A stretch of DNA of 64,000 nucleotides from Chamaecrista fasciculata (Eukaryota; Streptophyta; Magnoliopsida; Fabales; Fabaceae): contig QANZ01016407.1 in the NCBI GenBank assembly GCA_003254925.1, positions 113,020-177,019 on the forward strand. The letters run 5' to 3'. Below, piece after piece: positions 1 through 13,026 of this stretch. The notes below the pieces were generated by a model. It saw only the letters and a list, made by a program, of their open reading frames with translations. It was not told the origin of the DNA and searched no databases. The first letter of the stretch is position 1; each line of letters begins with the position of its first letter. Both the position numbers and the translations under genes were made by a program.

Positions 1-265
1 AAACACTCCAAATTAAAAGTATTTTGAAAGAGATAGCAGTATCCAAACAAAAAAGACAGAATATTAACCTCTTCTTCCTCTCCTAATTGCCAAACATACC
101 TACCAAACTGTAGGATTGGAATTTTGGACCCTATAGTATTGGTGAAACAACAAAATCCAGTCGCTACATTTTACTCAAAATACAAAGTAAGAGATACAAA
201 GGCAAATTCATTTCAAAACTCAACCTTCATTTCTTCAACCAACATATATAGAGAACACAATTAAT

Positions 266-3168
266 TCATGTCCCAGCATTTCTACGGCCAACACGAGCGA
301 CAAAACCAGCCTTGATTGGTGCAACTGATCTTCCAGATCCACACTGCAAAAGTTAACAAAAATGTTGGCAAAAATATATATAATCCAGTATAAGATAAAT
401 GTTAATAAAAGCTTGAAGAGCACCAGAGAGCGTCCAGATAATATAACTGACTCACAATTTGAACAAACAACTTGGTAACTATAAAATATGCAAGCCAAAT
501 TGAATTCCCAGTAAAATACCAATGGGCAAGACAAGGGGGAGGGTAAGAAGAAAATAGAACTCACCTTCTCACATCGGAGAAAGAACAGACGATTCTCCTT
601 TGAAAGTATTGTGTCTGGGCTCTTACATCCAAGACAAATGACGTATTCATCTAAAAACAAAAAAAAAATCCATAAACTTTTTATTTCAACAGCAAAACAC
701 ATAAAAACAACACAATTTCTATACTTGGTATCAAAAATTAATAAACAAATACATACTAATATATCGCCGCAAAATCCCTTCAAAGTTCTTCGGTGCAAAT
801 CTTCCCTTAACAACCAACCTCTGCTGTCCATCCAGTGACCCACTTGTACCCAGCTCTGCAAGCAAAAATGCCATGACATGGTCTGGCTGTCGGTGCATCC
901 TAACAAAAAAAAGGGACATTGAAACTCAATCTTTGTACCAATGGAAAAATTTGAAAAAATAACTAAAGATAGAATGGTAAAGGATGACAAAATTGTCAGT
1001 ACTAAAACTGTGTAGAATCTTTATTTGGCAAGCATTCAGATATTGAAACAACTGGTTACAATAACTTTTATTGTATAGTGCAAATATCATCTTGCATTCA
1101 GTAGAATTAAGCTACAAACCAAAGAAAACATTTAAGCAATTTGAAGATCCAAGCACCACTAACCATGCAATCCAGCAGCACAAGAGAAAATATGAAAAAA
1201 AAAAAATAGAAGATATGAAATGATTATCAAGCAATAGATATTTACTAACGCAAGGACTGAAGGAAAGAAGTAACTAAGTAAGAAACAATGCCACCAGCAC
1301 AAGTCATATATATCAATCTTTCAGCATATAGACTTAAAATGCAAAGCAAAAGTCCAAAAGATAATATAGAAAAAAACATCAAAAGCTCAACATACGTTTT
1401 GCACAAATCCATAAAATTCACAAAAACAGTTTTCTTTGTGCCTTCACGAAGAACTTGTGGAGGCCTCATAACTGTCCTCCTCCGATCTCCAGCCAGTTCT
1501 GGATTATTCTCACGTAGAATGTTAAACACCCTGCCTAGAAGCTGCAGAGAGAAACTCCATGAAATACAAAACAAATCACTAAGCAAGACAACTTAACAAA
1601 ATTAAAATCCAAACAGGAAGCTTTTCCTGAAGATAATAGTAACGGCAGAAGAAAATGGAAAATAGAATAGAAAGCATTTAGTGATAAAATAATTGAGAAG
1701 ATATCCACTTCAAAGCATAAAAGCTTGTAAGCTTTGTTGAATACTTTGTGCATTCAACAATAAGCATAAAATATATGGACCGTAGACACCATAATAGAGA
1801 TGGTGAACAATTAAGGTGAAACCATATGACTATGAGGTTAGACCAATGGAAGAAAGCTGTTACTCAAACATTGATAAAAGCAACCCTAATATTCAGAATT
1901 CCACGAAAGCAGAGGAACCAGCAAGGAACAACTCCTAGTATATAAATCACTATGCATCCAGTTGAGGAATTCTTATGACAAACTAAACCCACGAGCAAGC
2001 AGAAGCTTCCAAAATATCAGACAATTCAAAGGCCCTAAACGGTAATACAAATAGAAAGAATGAAAACAACCGTGTGACAAAGAAGAGAAGGACCAAAACC
2101 CTATAAGAGAAACACCAGTAAAGTGCAATACAGATTAAGAAGTTTCTATGGAACTAAGTCATGGAAAAATATTTTGACCATGACATGGAAGGAAGAGGCA
2201 TATACTTGCAGAAAGCATATAAAATAGAATATACCTCCTCATATTCATAATCTCTGTCACTTCCTTCCCAAGGATAACGAGGCCACAGGGTATCACCTTC
2301 TCCTTCATCCTCTCCAGAATGCTCTACGCCAAGAAAATTTATCAATCGCCCAGCATTCAATAAATGCACTCAAGGCATCAGTATTAGAACACATGTCAGG
2401 TTGATGCACGACGAAAAGTCAACTACTTACCATCCAAATCTTCGACTGCATCTCCACCTTCATCATTCAGGTTACTGGTTTCAACCTACAATTAATAAAC
2501 AAGCTCATAAGCAGAGCATATGTAAATAACTAATACAAAACCTTAGTACTATTTGGTTAAATGATTGTATGAAAAAATTTTGATTCCATATATATAGTAA
2601 ATGTCTTACTGGTTTCTTCTTCTTCTTTTTCAAACCAGAAAATGTGGTCTCGAGCCCATCCGAAACTGCAAGTAAAAAGCTAACATGAGAATGAACGATG
2701 ATAAGCACAACTACGGATACCTAGACACGATGGCATTAAAAACAATAATAAAATATCTTTGGTAGTAAATTAGATACCTGATAGGTTTTCTGTCTTCTCA
2801 GCCAAGTTGTCCACTGAATCATCGGCAGGATCTATAATTGTAATATTCTTCTTCTTCTTCTTCTTCTTGGTAGGATCAAATGGGGCAATCTGTCATTAAA
2901 AAGATCAGAACATAGAAGGAAGTGGTAGTGCTGTTTCTACGAACTGAAGAACCAGTTATCAAAAGATAGCAGATGAAAGGGGATACAACGAATTAGCAAC
3001 ATGTGAGACAGTAACTTATGTACGTACCATAATATGAAATCCTAGTTTACCCGGTCAAAGGAAGGACAAGCAGAATAGCTTGGTAAATTCATGAATAATA
3101 AAGAGGGTTGAAAGAATACTTACTTCTGGAACCTCCTCTTTCAAATCATTTTGTGTTTCATCTGCCAT
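266..3168 (-). CDS. eIF2beta: eukaryotic translation initiation factor 2 subunit beta (eIF2-beta)
   Basis: Nine exons on the minus strand join in phase: 3168-3124, 2889-2778, 2665-2610, 2485-2431, 2323-2235, 1541-1396, 899-757, 650-565, 343-266. They give 269 aa, the usual plant length (about 268). All introns are GT-AG. The N-terminal half has two lysine blocks, seven K at residues 23-29 and six K at 65-70, which in this family bind eIF5 and eIF2B-epsilon. An acidic linker and the conserved segment [15 protein letters not shown] follow. The C-terminal half is the eIF2B/eIF5 fold, with [18 protein letters not shown] and [22 protein letters not shown]2-C2 zinc ribbon uses C221, C224, C242 and C245. 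The start ATG sits in ACCATGG. The product is the cytosolic beta subunit of the eIF2-GTP-Met-tRNAi complex. No defects seen. The gene is not part of the At5g56 block that its neighbours match. Confidence 0.97.
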
Positions 3169-3693
3169 GGTCGCTGCAATACTAGCACAACAGAAGGAGA
3201 TCAGATTCTTCGGTTTATATTAGCTGCTGCTCGCTTCGAACAAGATGCATAACCGAAGCATTGATTTGATGCAAACTTGAACGGAGAAAATAAAAGAAAC
3301 GAAATCAGAGAATCACACCAATGCTGCGAAATACATACCAAAAACAATATCCAAAAATCGAAACGAAAGACAAAATAAAAAGTAGAAACCCTAGAGGTTT
3401 GCTGCCAGAAGATGAATTGCGATTGCTAATGGATTTCTCGAGTACAAGAGGAGCTTGCTTATTGCCGCTGCTGCTTCCTCACGTTTTGGGCTTTTATTGG
3501 CCTGAAATTATCGTAAGCGTGCCGCTAGTGGGCTTGCGAACACTGCCATTTTAAGATATGACTGGGCTTCGGCCTTCGAGGTGGTGGATGCTGATGTCCT
3601 ATAAACAAAACACGAAGCGGTGGTTGCTTGGAGTAGTTGTCAAATTCTGACCCATTTTTTTTTAAAAAAAAAAAAAAAGAATAGTTGTCGATA
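3169..3693 (-). other. eIF2-beta leader and promoter-side spacer
   Basis: Sequence upstream of the eIF2-beta ATG. On the minus strand the part near 3380-3400 contains an AGGGTTT motif (plant telo-box type, common in translation-machinery promoters), consistent with a 5' leader. A 16-bp A-run lies at about 3663-3678. No other coding potential is credible. Confidence 0.4.
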
Positions 3694-4660
3694 GAGTAAA
3701 ATAACTTTCCGGTCCCTAATTTATGAACTCGCTGACAAATAGGTCCCTGAATTTTACCCATTGTACTAACCGGTCCCCGAATTTTACAAACGCTGCACTA
3801 ATTGGTCCCTCCGTCATATTGGCGTTACAAAAATGCTGACGTGGCCATAACGGACACTGATGTGTCCCGTTATGCGCTGACGTGTCCCGTTATGGCCACG
3901 TCAGCACCCGTTATGTTCTTTTTTTAAAACTTTCTTTCAATCAGGTCCTCGCCCAAATTACAAAACAGCCCCGTCTGATTTTTTTCGTTTTTGGAACAGT
4001 CCCTCCGCCACCTCCTCTTCGCCAGCGACGACGGAGAGGGTGACGGAACTGTCCGAAAATCGGCTAAACACGACCAGATCAAGTAGAATTGAACCAAAAC
4101 AAGGAAATAACAGAGAATCAACAGCAAAAACCACAAAAATCGAACCTAAAATCGAAACCCGATTCTTTCACTTCGCCGGCGATTTTTAACGGTTTCACTC
4201 ACGATTCTCTCTCTCTTAGCCTGGTATTTGGACGAAAATCACACTGTCACTCCTATCTCTCCCTTATAGACGAAAACGAAGTGAAAATCTCTCCTCTTTC
4301 TCAAAACCTCCCCTCTTTTTTTCAGCGAAAATTTTTTTTTGAACCGAAATCAGTTTTTGAGTTGCGATTTTATAGACAAAAATGGCGGAATCTTCTTGGG
4401 AATGAGACGGAGGCCTCGGAAATGTTTTGTCCCGCGTGGTTTTGGGAAGGTGGAAGCCGCGTAGTGTTGTCGGCCATGGTTGAAGATGGAGAGCATGTGC
4501 TTTGCGAAGAGGAGGAAAGAGTACGCAGGTTGTCGGCCATTGTACGCGGAACAAATTTTCAATAGGGTGGTGATGGTGGAGGAGATGGTGAAGGCGGAGG
4601 AGGTGGAAGAGCAAGTGAAGGAGTTGATGGTTGGAGAAGAACACGATTTTATGAAGANTG
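3694..4660. mobile_element. left arm of a MULE-like inverted-repeat element with a GC-rich core
   Basis: The sequence starting GAGTAAAATAACTTTCCGG at 3694 and continuing with four spaced 'ggtccc' motifs to about 3815 closely resembles the right terminus (in reverse) of the complete element at 36912-38802. A direct/inverted GC-rich motif (cgttatggccacgtcagc) repeats at 3838-3913. A GC-rich open stretch at about 4380-4640 reads as glutamate-rich in the plus frame from 4480 and may be captured gene DNA; I cannot name it. No matching right end is visible, so the element is probably truncated. An assembly N lies at 4658. Confidence 0.55.
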
Positions 4661-4979
4661 TAGGTTTTCTCCCAAAAACAAACACATATAGAGGGACTAT
4701 AATTGTTAGGCCTACTCTTGGTACTCTACGTTTGGGGTCATTTTTAATTATACGTTTAATGTTTTTTTATTCAATTATATCTCTAACGTTTAACTTTTTA
4801 GTGAATTATACTCCTAGCGTTTCACATTTGAGTCAATTATACCCACATTGAAGACGAAATTGACAGTTGATGTAAAATCTAAGGATGAAATTAGTACTTT
4901 TACCAAACTTTAAAATTGAAGGAAACAACTGAACATAATGAATATTTTAGATAATAACAAAAATTGTCAATAAGTGTTT

Positions 4980-5832
4980 GGTCAAAGATCATTTTGGTCC
5001 TAAATGTATGTTCTAAGGTTAATTTTGATCTTTAATGTTTCAAAATATTTATATTGGTCTTAAATATTGGTAAAATGTTTTATTTTGGTCTCAAACTATT
5101 GAATGTGGTCATATTCTTTTGTTTCAAGTTTAGATGTAATGAGTTGAGAGCTACATGTTGCTTTCAAAAAGTACTTTCTCTATCAAATTGAGGTTGTAAA
5201 CAAACAGGGTCATACCAAATCCCACAAGTAGGTCGTTTGTTTCATTATCAAACAAGTAAAATTGGTCATATATCTCTAGTTTCAAGTCCGAATGCGACAA
5301 ATTCTGTGCTACGAGTTACTCTTATCAAGACTTTTTTCTGTCTAGTTGAGATTGTTAACATATGAGATCAAATTAGGCTCGAAAGTGGGTTGGAACCAAA
5401 AAGTAAAAAAATTATGAAAAATTGGTTCCAAACCCACTTTCAAATTCAATTTGACTTAATTTGCTAATGATTCCAACTTGACAAAAAAACACTAGTTAAG
5501 AATAAACCGTAGTTCAGAATTCATTGCATTGAGACTTGAAATGATAGAGATATAACTAATTTCACTTATTTAATCATGAAACGAGTGGCCTACTTTTGGA
5601 ATCTGATTTGACCTCATTTTCTGACGACCTCAATTGAATGGAGAAAATTCTCTTAGAAAACAATACATAAATCTGAACTTACCACATCGAACTTGAATCG
5701 AGATAAATATAACCACGTTAAATAATTTTAGATCAAAATAAAATATTTTGCCAACAATATAAATCTTGTGAAACATTAATAACCAAAATGAACATAAGAG
5801 TATATATTTATGATCAAAATAACCCTTTTAAG
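4980..5832. mobile_element. MULE-like non-autonomous element, 853 bp
   Basis: The left end GGTCAAAGATCATTTTGGTCC has a diverged inverted partner at the right end (ends ...AACCCTTTTAAG). It is flanked by a perfect 9-bp duplication TAAGTGTTT (4971-4979 and 5833-5841). Nine-base duplications are the mark of Mutator-like transposition. The interior is AT-rich with no coding frame. Related arms occur at 59105 and 60401. Confidence 0.8.
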
Positions 5833-6686
5833 TAAGTGTTTTAATCCCAGTTTTATATTTTTTTTTGGCCATTAATCCTTCGGTGTTCACAATTTCACAT
5901 AGTGAGAACGTAACATTCTTCCAGTCTCAGGTGGGATGAAATTTCAAAAATCAGAACTTTATACGAACGTTGTATTTCCAAAAGTACTTTTGCTAATTGT
6001 GTACCAAATATTGTAATTTAAAAATTCTAGACTTCATGCTCCAAAAAACAAGAAATTAGTCCGGGTACTCTTTTTTTTTTGGCCTGAGGTACCAAACCTC
6101 CTTCAGCTTAATTAACAACTACAACTACATGTTGCAACTTGAAGATGTAGCAAACTCTTTTTTGGTTCTTTGGTCCTTAAAAATATACAAGGTTTTACTT
6201 TATTTCAATTTTGGAATATAAGTTAATTTTAAATATTAAATATCATTGTTCGACATTGTTATATGCTATTACAAGGAATATGAAATGTTTAAATAAAAGA
6301 AATTGACAGAGCACAGTTGTGACAAAGGAACTATATAAAAAAATGCAATATCATTTTAGTGAAACAAAAATTATATAATAGATTAGTTTATTTATTTTCA
6401 GCATTTCATTTAACAAAGTAACTATTTTTTCTTTCTAAAATGGCGAACAAATCAAAAGCAGGAAAAATGGAAGGCCAGCAGCTCGAGCGCTAGTACCAAC
6501 AAACAACCAAAAATTTCAAACAAATGAGTAACAGCTGCGCACAAAATGATACAAAAACAAAAGCAGCAGCAGATGTCCCCGGTCCCACACAAAAAGGGTC
6601 AGTTTTAAATGCTAATAATGAAATTTTACATTCATATATTTAAAACAAATTTTTGGGAATGCACAAAAGAACTAAGTTTTGCAGAC
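5833..6686. other. intergenic spacer downstream of WIP
   Basis: AT-rich sequence holding the 3' flank of WIP. Nothing beyond simple poly-T tracts (5860, 6070) is recognisable. Confidence 0.4.
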
Positions 6687-9600
6687 TTATGTGGGTACAA
6701 CAACTCCAGAATTGGGTGCTAAATGTGACATAAAATGCCAAAAGGCTACGATTAACAACATGAACTGTATGAAAAAGTAAAAAGGCTCCTTACATACTCT
6801 TCTCTGCTTCATAAAAGACTCCTCGACTCCAAATATTTCACCACAAGATTTTTCCAATTCTGCTTGGTTCTTCAGAACTGAAGCCTTACTCTCTGCCTCT
6901 CCAACCTTGGGAGAAACATGGGTTTGCTTCCGAGACAGTTTTTCTTGTTCTTCCAATGGCGCAAGTTGAAAACCTGTAGTAACCTTCAGATCATGGAGCA
7001 TCTTTGTGATTGCCAGGTATTCAACCTCAGCTTCAATCTTTTGCCTAAAAAGGCTCTCAATATCAAACTCCAATTCTTTATACTCTTCTTCTGATAAATC
7101 TATGGTGGTGCTCAATTCTACCTTCGGAAAATTGTCACTTATTAGGGATTTTTCAAGTTCAGCAATCCTGGAATCCTTGACTGCAAGGATTCTGTGTGTT
7201 TCCTCCAACTTGATCTCCAAATTATTTAGATTTTGTGTCAGAGTCAATACCTGAAGTTCCAAGAAACTTGAACCAGCTTGTTTAATTCCTTCCACTTCAG
7301 ACTGACCTGAAAACCATGACTCGCGGAATCCTAGATTAACAGAAGTAATATCAGCAGCTGCATTGCCATACTTGATTGAGTCATCATCTGGAGAGAGGGT
7401 TTCATTTCCAATTTCCCTTAATTTCTGGACTTCTGCAAGAATGCACAGATTGGTTATTAAAGCTCACTATTACATAAAATAGTAACAACTAGAATAAAAA
7501 ATTAAACTTTCTTACCCTGTTTCTCCACAAACATATAAAGCAATTGCTTTCTCAAATAATAAAACAGCCAATTTTGTTCACCAAATGAATAAATAAACCA
7601 GAAATTTTGAAACATTTCAAACAAGCTCAAAATAGAAGCTGTTTTCACCTAATTTCAATCAAACTATAAATAAAATAGGCTAAATTACACATACACACCC
7701 TAGAGTTTCAAAATTGTGCGAAGAGGACCTCTGAGTTTTTTCTTCTGAGCAATTAACACCCTTCTGTGAATTTGCCATCCAATTTCACCGTTAAGTGCCA
7801 CATAAGCCTATTTTAGTGAGGGTATTATCGTAATTTTATTGAAACCCTAAAAACTCACCAAAATCCCTAACCCTAAACCCGACCCATAACCCTAATCCTC
7901 ATTTTCCTAACCATAACCCATTGACAGACAGAAAAGTCGCCAGGAGAGAATGCTGAGGAGAGAACACGGTGTAAATCCAAGAAGCTTGGGTCATAGTGAT
8001 TCTAATGACTTAATGCTTGTGGGGACAACCATTGTTTGGCTATGACCATGGAAGACGTGTAGTTTTTGCCCAAACTTTGGCCTCTCCTTTTATCCTTTTC
8101 CATTCGAACCCTTTTTCCATTTTCTTTCTAATCATCACCACTTGATCAATAAAAGCTGAATTGTGTAGCTAAGTGTATGAATAGAAGCTGACAGTTCCAT
8201 CCCAGTTTGCAACCTCAAAAGAGTTTGAGGTTCCATATTTTTAGTTCCCTTCTATAGTTCTATTATGCTTATATCCTCATTTGACTGAGAAGCATAAAAC
8301 ACATTTCTCTCTTGATACTTAATACCCATTAACAGCAATCCTTGCATTTTGTTGTTGTATATTTGTTTTCTTTATATTTGAGATGAGAGTCTCACTCAAG
8401 GTTTACAGCAATCCTAGCATTTTGTTTCGTTGTTGTATATTTATTTTCTTCATATTTGAGATGAGAGAATCACTCAAGGTTTACAGCAATCCTTGCATTT
8501 CGTTGTTGTATATCTGTTTTCTTTATATCAGATCTGGCGCGTTTCTGCATAATAGAGAAGGTAAATTGCAGGTAGCTTTGATTTCCAGCTAGCTTCTTCT
8601 TCTCTTCGACAGGTGAGGATCAGGTTAGGACAAATAGGGGTGGGTCAGGTCAAATGGATTACATTGGGTGAGTCGTGTTTGGATATGGGTTTGGGTAGGA
8701 AATCACAATAATACCCTCATTAAAATAGGCTTATGTGGCACATAATGATGAAATTGGATGACAATTTAAGAGAAGGATGTTAATTGCACAAAATTAAAAA
8801 CTCAGGGATCTTCTCCACACAATTTTAAAACTCAAGGGTGTTATATGCACCTGACCTAAAACTCAAGGGGTGTATGAGCAATTTAATCAAGAAAATATAA
8901 TGACAGCAAGTGGAAAATAGTCAATTAGAGCAAAGCACGCAACAAGTAATTTTCTTAAGCCCATCCACGTAGCTTAGGTCTGATGTTATACTTCAGATGA
9001 TAAGCTCATGATAGAGTACTCCAAAAAGCTTGATAGGCTCTTAAAAGGTTTATATTATTGTCATTACACAATAGAAAACAGCTAACTTGCAAGGACAAAA
9101 TTAATCAAAATCTAATATAACTCGTTCAATGATTTTTTTAGTGATATCTTAACTAGAAATTCAAGTTCTAACAAAATCAATAGTTATGCATTTGTCAAAG
9201 GTTAACAGACCTTCAATAACCAATATATAAACTACAAAAGGCTCGAAATCAACTTCAGAGTGCACTTAACAGGTGAACAGCCCATGTTCGAGATATATAC
9301 CAACTACAGTGTCAAAGCATAGATACATTTGAGACAGTGATAGAACCTGCACTGATTTTACTGATATTGATGGAAAATAGGAGCCTCAAAAGGGCTAAAT
9401 CACCATTACAGCAGAAAGTACCCTGACTTTCGAGAGGTCAAGTCTCTCCCTAAACCAAGTCCCCAATATTTTCCTTCCCTTACCCTAATACAATATTTAC
9501 TGTGGGTCCATCAGACAGTAAATCTCTGAAAACATTTTCCACGGGGATATGCCTCCGTATCATCCAGGCAGCACAGAGGTACATGTTGGACCGCAGTTCC

Positions 9601-12600
9601 TAGTCTGATATAATTGGGTTGGATTGGATTAATAAAATTATGCCAAAAATGCCTTTTTGTACCCAAATCTTAAAAGCCATTTTCAATTTTTCCCCTCCAT
9701 TTTTTTTGCTACCAATTTGTCCCTGATGTTTACAAAAATTCTCAATATTCCCCTATGTACTAATTTGAGAATTTCATCCAAATTAATGATGGAAAAGTAA
9801 CCTAAACTAAATATTCAATCCAGTTTCATGACTCAAGCGCAAAAACTAACATATTTAGCTTCCGATGAATGGAGAGGGTTGCAAACTAACACCACTCCAT
9901 TGTTGGCCATCCCATTACACTCTATCCAAAACACCTGATCAAACTCATAGAGTCCTCACACACATCGTAACAGCCTCTATAGATTTTTATTTATAATAAT
10001 TTAAAGATAGAGATTAATTATGAGATAAACACCTATCACCTATGGATAATTATAAAGGATGAGCAAGGCTCCCTAAACAATAATAAACTCTAAGTCTCAA
10101 GATACAATTAACTTGTAACCCAGCACTCACCCTCAAGCTGAATATCCTGCAATATTCAGCTAGTTACAAATAACATGATTTAAAAATGAAAACAATATAA
10201 TTAATCAATAAAAAAGGGATAATTATTTTATTCTTCCAAAGTGTTATTTATAATAAACTGAAATATAAAATCCTAATCCAACTCAAATACCAAAATAGAT
10301 ATCCCAATCCTAACAAAACAATGAGAAGGACAACACCTCCTTATACTTGAACATCAAAATTGATAATTGATAACTAGTTTAACTGATCCTAACATAGACC
10401 TGATATAATTATTTACAAGTCATTATTACCCCAAATAATGAAATAATCAAAATCTGTATCTTCTCATCCTACATCATTGGAGACCTTGAAAAAGCATTGC
10501 AACTCAAGAACTTCACAGCAACTAGCACTTCCTCTAATAACATTCTCATTAGATAAACAACAGCTACAACTCCCAAAACAACAACCTCAAAGCTCAGTCA
10601 AATAATAATGAGGTGTAACTAGCACTTACTACCCCAAACAACAAGCTCGGGAAGAACAGGGAGGAGACAAAGCCCGCTAAAACAAGTGGTTAGAGCCCCT
10701 GCCCTAAAAACCACAAGGTTTTAGACTAAATAAAATAAAAATAAACACATACTAAATACTATTGACTATATAAAAATAATATAAATGAGTCAAAATCTGT
10801 AACGCATTTCTCAAAAATAATCATCCATTTCCTTGGATTAGATTCCTAAATATAGGAAAGGAGAGAAATAGTTCATGAATATTTCTAATAGGCAAAGGTA
10901 CTCTTGATACCCCCAAAGTATGGGGTTAGTTTCAGTTGTACCCTCAATCTTTCACATTTGAATCAATTGTACCCCACCCCTTAACTCCATTTATGAAACT
11001 AACGGAAAAAGCTTCAGCTGACTTAGTTGATACTTGCTAACGTGGCATATTTTTTATTTTAAGGTAAACGTGGCAATTACCATCACATTATAGATTTTTC
11101 TTTCACACGAATCCTTGACTAATTACAGAACAATTCAGAATGTTTGTCATCTTTAACAAACAGATCCCTGCAACTGAGAAACACGAAAAACATCTCCCTT
11201 CTATTTTTCACTGTTCTAGCAACCACAAAAACAGAGATGAAATTCAAAAGTTGCAATCAATCAAAGAGTATTACCTAGAAATGAAAACAAAGATGCAAGT
11301 AAACGATCTCAGAAATCAAAAATGAAAATTGTAGTTCAAAATCAATTTTTGAAACGCGTTTCCTCACAATTTCGACACAGTTTCTTCCCTCAGGTCTGTC
11401 GATGTTCTCTGCCTATCTCACTCACCAATTTCGCTCTCAAAACTCGACCAAAAACTAAAAAAAATCCGGAACCCCCAAAATCGACGCTCTGGACTTCAAA
11501 TTTTAAACAAAAACCAAAATGTAATTTTCAAATCCTCGAATCTCAATTAGTGCGATGTCAACCCATAAAAGTGAATGGAATGATGATGGCTAGTTGTGGG
11601 AGTGAGTTGGTGAATGGGCTGTGCAATTTTGGTCGACTTAGAAACCTTTATTCACCACTTTAGAAACCTTGTGGGAGTGAGTTAGTGCGATACCCTTCTA
11701 GTCCTCAATTGTCACTTAGAAACCTTTATTCACCACTTTAATCTTGAGATAAATTATCCATGTACTCATGCAATTTATGTGGAATCAAGATTAAAATTGC
11801 ATCTTTGTTTAACAATTTGATGAGTGAGGACTCTATTATGTGTAATATAGCCTGCAGAAATTAGTTCAAGGATTTAACTAATTAACTATCAAGAAATGAA
11901 AAGGAGTTTACATTATGTTCAGCTATATCAGTTGCAAATTGACAAGCTGAAGCATCAGAAAAGTGAAGATAGACAAACCTTCTGCTAGGGCCTTCTGTGC
12001 AGATTGGAGACTAGAAATAGGTTCAGCTAAAGGATCCTCAACTTTAGAAGATCGATCGTTCTCACTTTTTTCTTCCTTCAAATTCCAAGACAAATTTCCT
12101 GCAAAACTCCCTTGTAAAAGGTCTTCATCTTCTACCACGTTTTCTTTGCAATATTCAGCTTGAACGTCCTCTGGCAAATGTTCATTTGCATAAGCTTCAC
12201 TATTACCTCCACAATAGATAAATGGTCCTCCACTATGTTTTCCATTATTAGTCACTGCAAACACACCTTGATCAAAGTTGGAACTCCTTGAATCAGAATC
12301 CAAACTGGTACAAGAGTTTTCCTTCTTTGCTTTCACTTTGTCACCTCTAAATTTCTTACTACTTTCAATCTGTCCCTTCCCCTGTTGAATTTGTTGAGTC
12401 GAGTAAGCTAAATCCTTTGAACTGATGTTCCTACTTTGACTTTTCTCCTTCACATAACCCGATAGGTCACACCTTGACTTTGGTGCGCTAGCAGCTGTGG
12501 ATGATTTGCTACTACGATCTTCACTATTCTCAGAATCTGTGCCGACAGCAAAAGCAGATCCAACTGCATATCTAGAATCTGAACCAGAACCACGGACTGC

Positions 12601-13026
12601 GAAGCCATCAGTAAACCCAATATTTTTTAACATACTTGAAGATCCAATGGAGTCCTCTCTATTCTGCTGAGAATCATGAGGAAAAGGCTGTGCTTTAGTT
12701 GAACTGACAGAGCCAGACAAACCTCGTTTCAACAATTTACTAGAGTCTAGGTATGTATTTTGATCCTTAACTGTATCCCTCCTAATTCTCCTCCATTTCT
12801 TCAACCCATAGCCTTTCGTTGCTGAAGGAGAACCCCTGGGAAGACTTGATCCTGTCAGATGCTCAGGTTCTTCACTGTCTAATTCAGCAGGTTGCCCTTT
12901 CTGATCCGGAGACTTTCCATTAGCACAAGAGAGATTTTCAGTCCCTTTTTCACCATCATCAGGTGATTTGTTCTGCCTGACTTCGTTTTCCTCCACAGAG
13001 ACAGAACATTCACTCTCCAAATCCAT
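6687..13026 (-). CDS. WIP2: WPP domain-interacting protein (WIP), plant KASH protein of the nuclear envelope
   Basis: Two coding exons, 13026-11979 and 7432-6687, join across a 4546-bp intron (phase 1; G|AA gives Glu350) to give 597 aa. The N-terminus is a low-complexity Ser/Asp/Glu region with the family motif TKGYGLKKWRRIRRD (residues 70-84). Heptad-rich coiled coil starts near SLQSAQKALAE/VQKLREIG and continues through LELQVLTLTQNLNN to about residue 550. A single membrane segment (about 567-587, FYFFIQFMLLIVAFWHFMSH) is followed by a nine-residue tail ending VVPT. That ending is the plant KASH tetrapeptide, which docks to SUN proteins in the perinuclear space. WIPs anchor RanGAP1 through WPP/WIT partners at the outer nuclear membrane. 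At the syntenic Arabidopsis locus the gene is WIP2 (At5g56210), but WIP1/3 assignment is not excluded. The intron hosts the element at 7678-8888. Confidence 0.94.
7678..8888. mobile_element. MULE-like element in the WIP intron, 1211 bp
   Basis: Its ends are inverted repeats: GGCTAAATTACACATACACA at the left against ...TGTATGAGCAATTTAATC at the right. The similarity extends about 150 bp inward (cacataagcctattttag against its reverse near 8725). The 9-bp flanks AATAAAATA (7669-7677) and AAGAAAATA (8889-8897) differ at one base, so the insertion is older than the perfect copies. The interior carries a three-unit tandem repeat (8333-8530). Confidence 0.75.
8333..8530. repeat. tandem repeat, about 75-bp unit, 2.6 copies
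   Basis: Units start with 'cagcaatccttgcat' or a close variant at 8333, 8406 and 8484. Each continues through 'gttgttgtatat' and 'ttatatttgagatgagag' (the third copy diverges at its end). It lies inside the MULE-like element of the WIP intron. Confidence 0.8.
8889..11978 (-). other. remainder of the long WIP intron
   Basis: No host exon is needed or found here, because the two flanking exons splice in phase and rebuild the family motif. The stretch is AT-rich, with fragments that look like old transposon ends: 'gtccctgatgtttac' near 9720, and an arm at 10891 starting 'ggcaaaggtactcttgatac' similar to one at 4705. A tRNA-like patch lies near 10690. Confidence 0.5.

Noticed and set aside
235..990. 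Single 251-codon minus frame crossing eIF2-beta exons 8 and 9
   Set aside because: It reads through introns. Only the spliced parts (565-650 and 266-343) match eIF2-beta.
4089..4851. Overlapping open frames of 111-158 codons on both strands
   Set aside because: They run through transposon-arm sequence, lack recognisable domains and cross an N. Kept only as a possible capture.
10675..10740. tRNA-like patch with A-box-like tggttagagcc and B-box-like ggttttagac
   Set aside because: The B box has several mismatches, there is no cloverleaf and no flanking duplication. At most it is a decayed SINE head.
11911..11952. A possible extra WIP exon (acceptor gatgcttcag, open for 42 bases, then GTAAAC)
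   Set aside because: It would need an intron of only 26 bp after the exon ending at 11979. Joining 11979 directly to 7432 is in phase and restores the family motif VQKLREIG.
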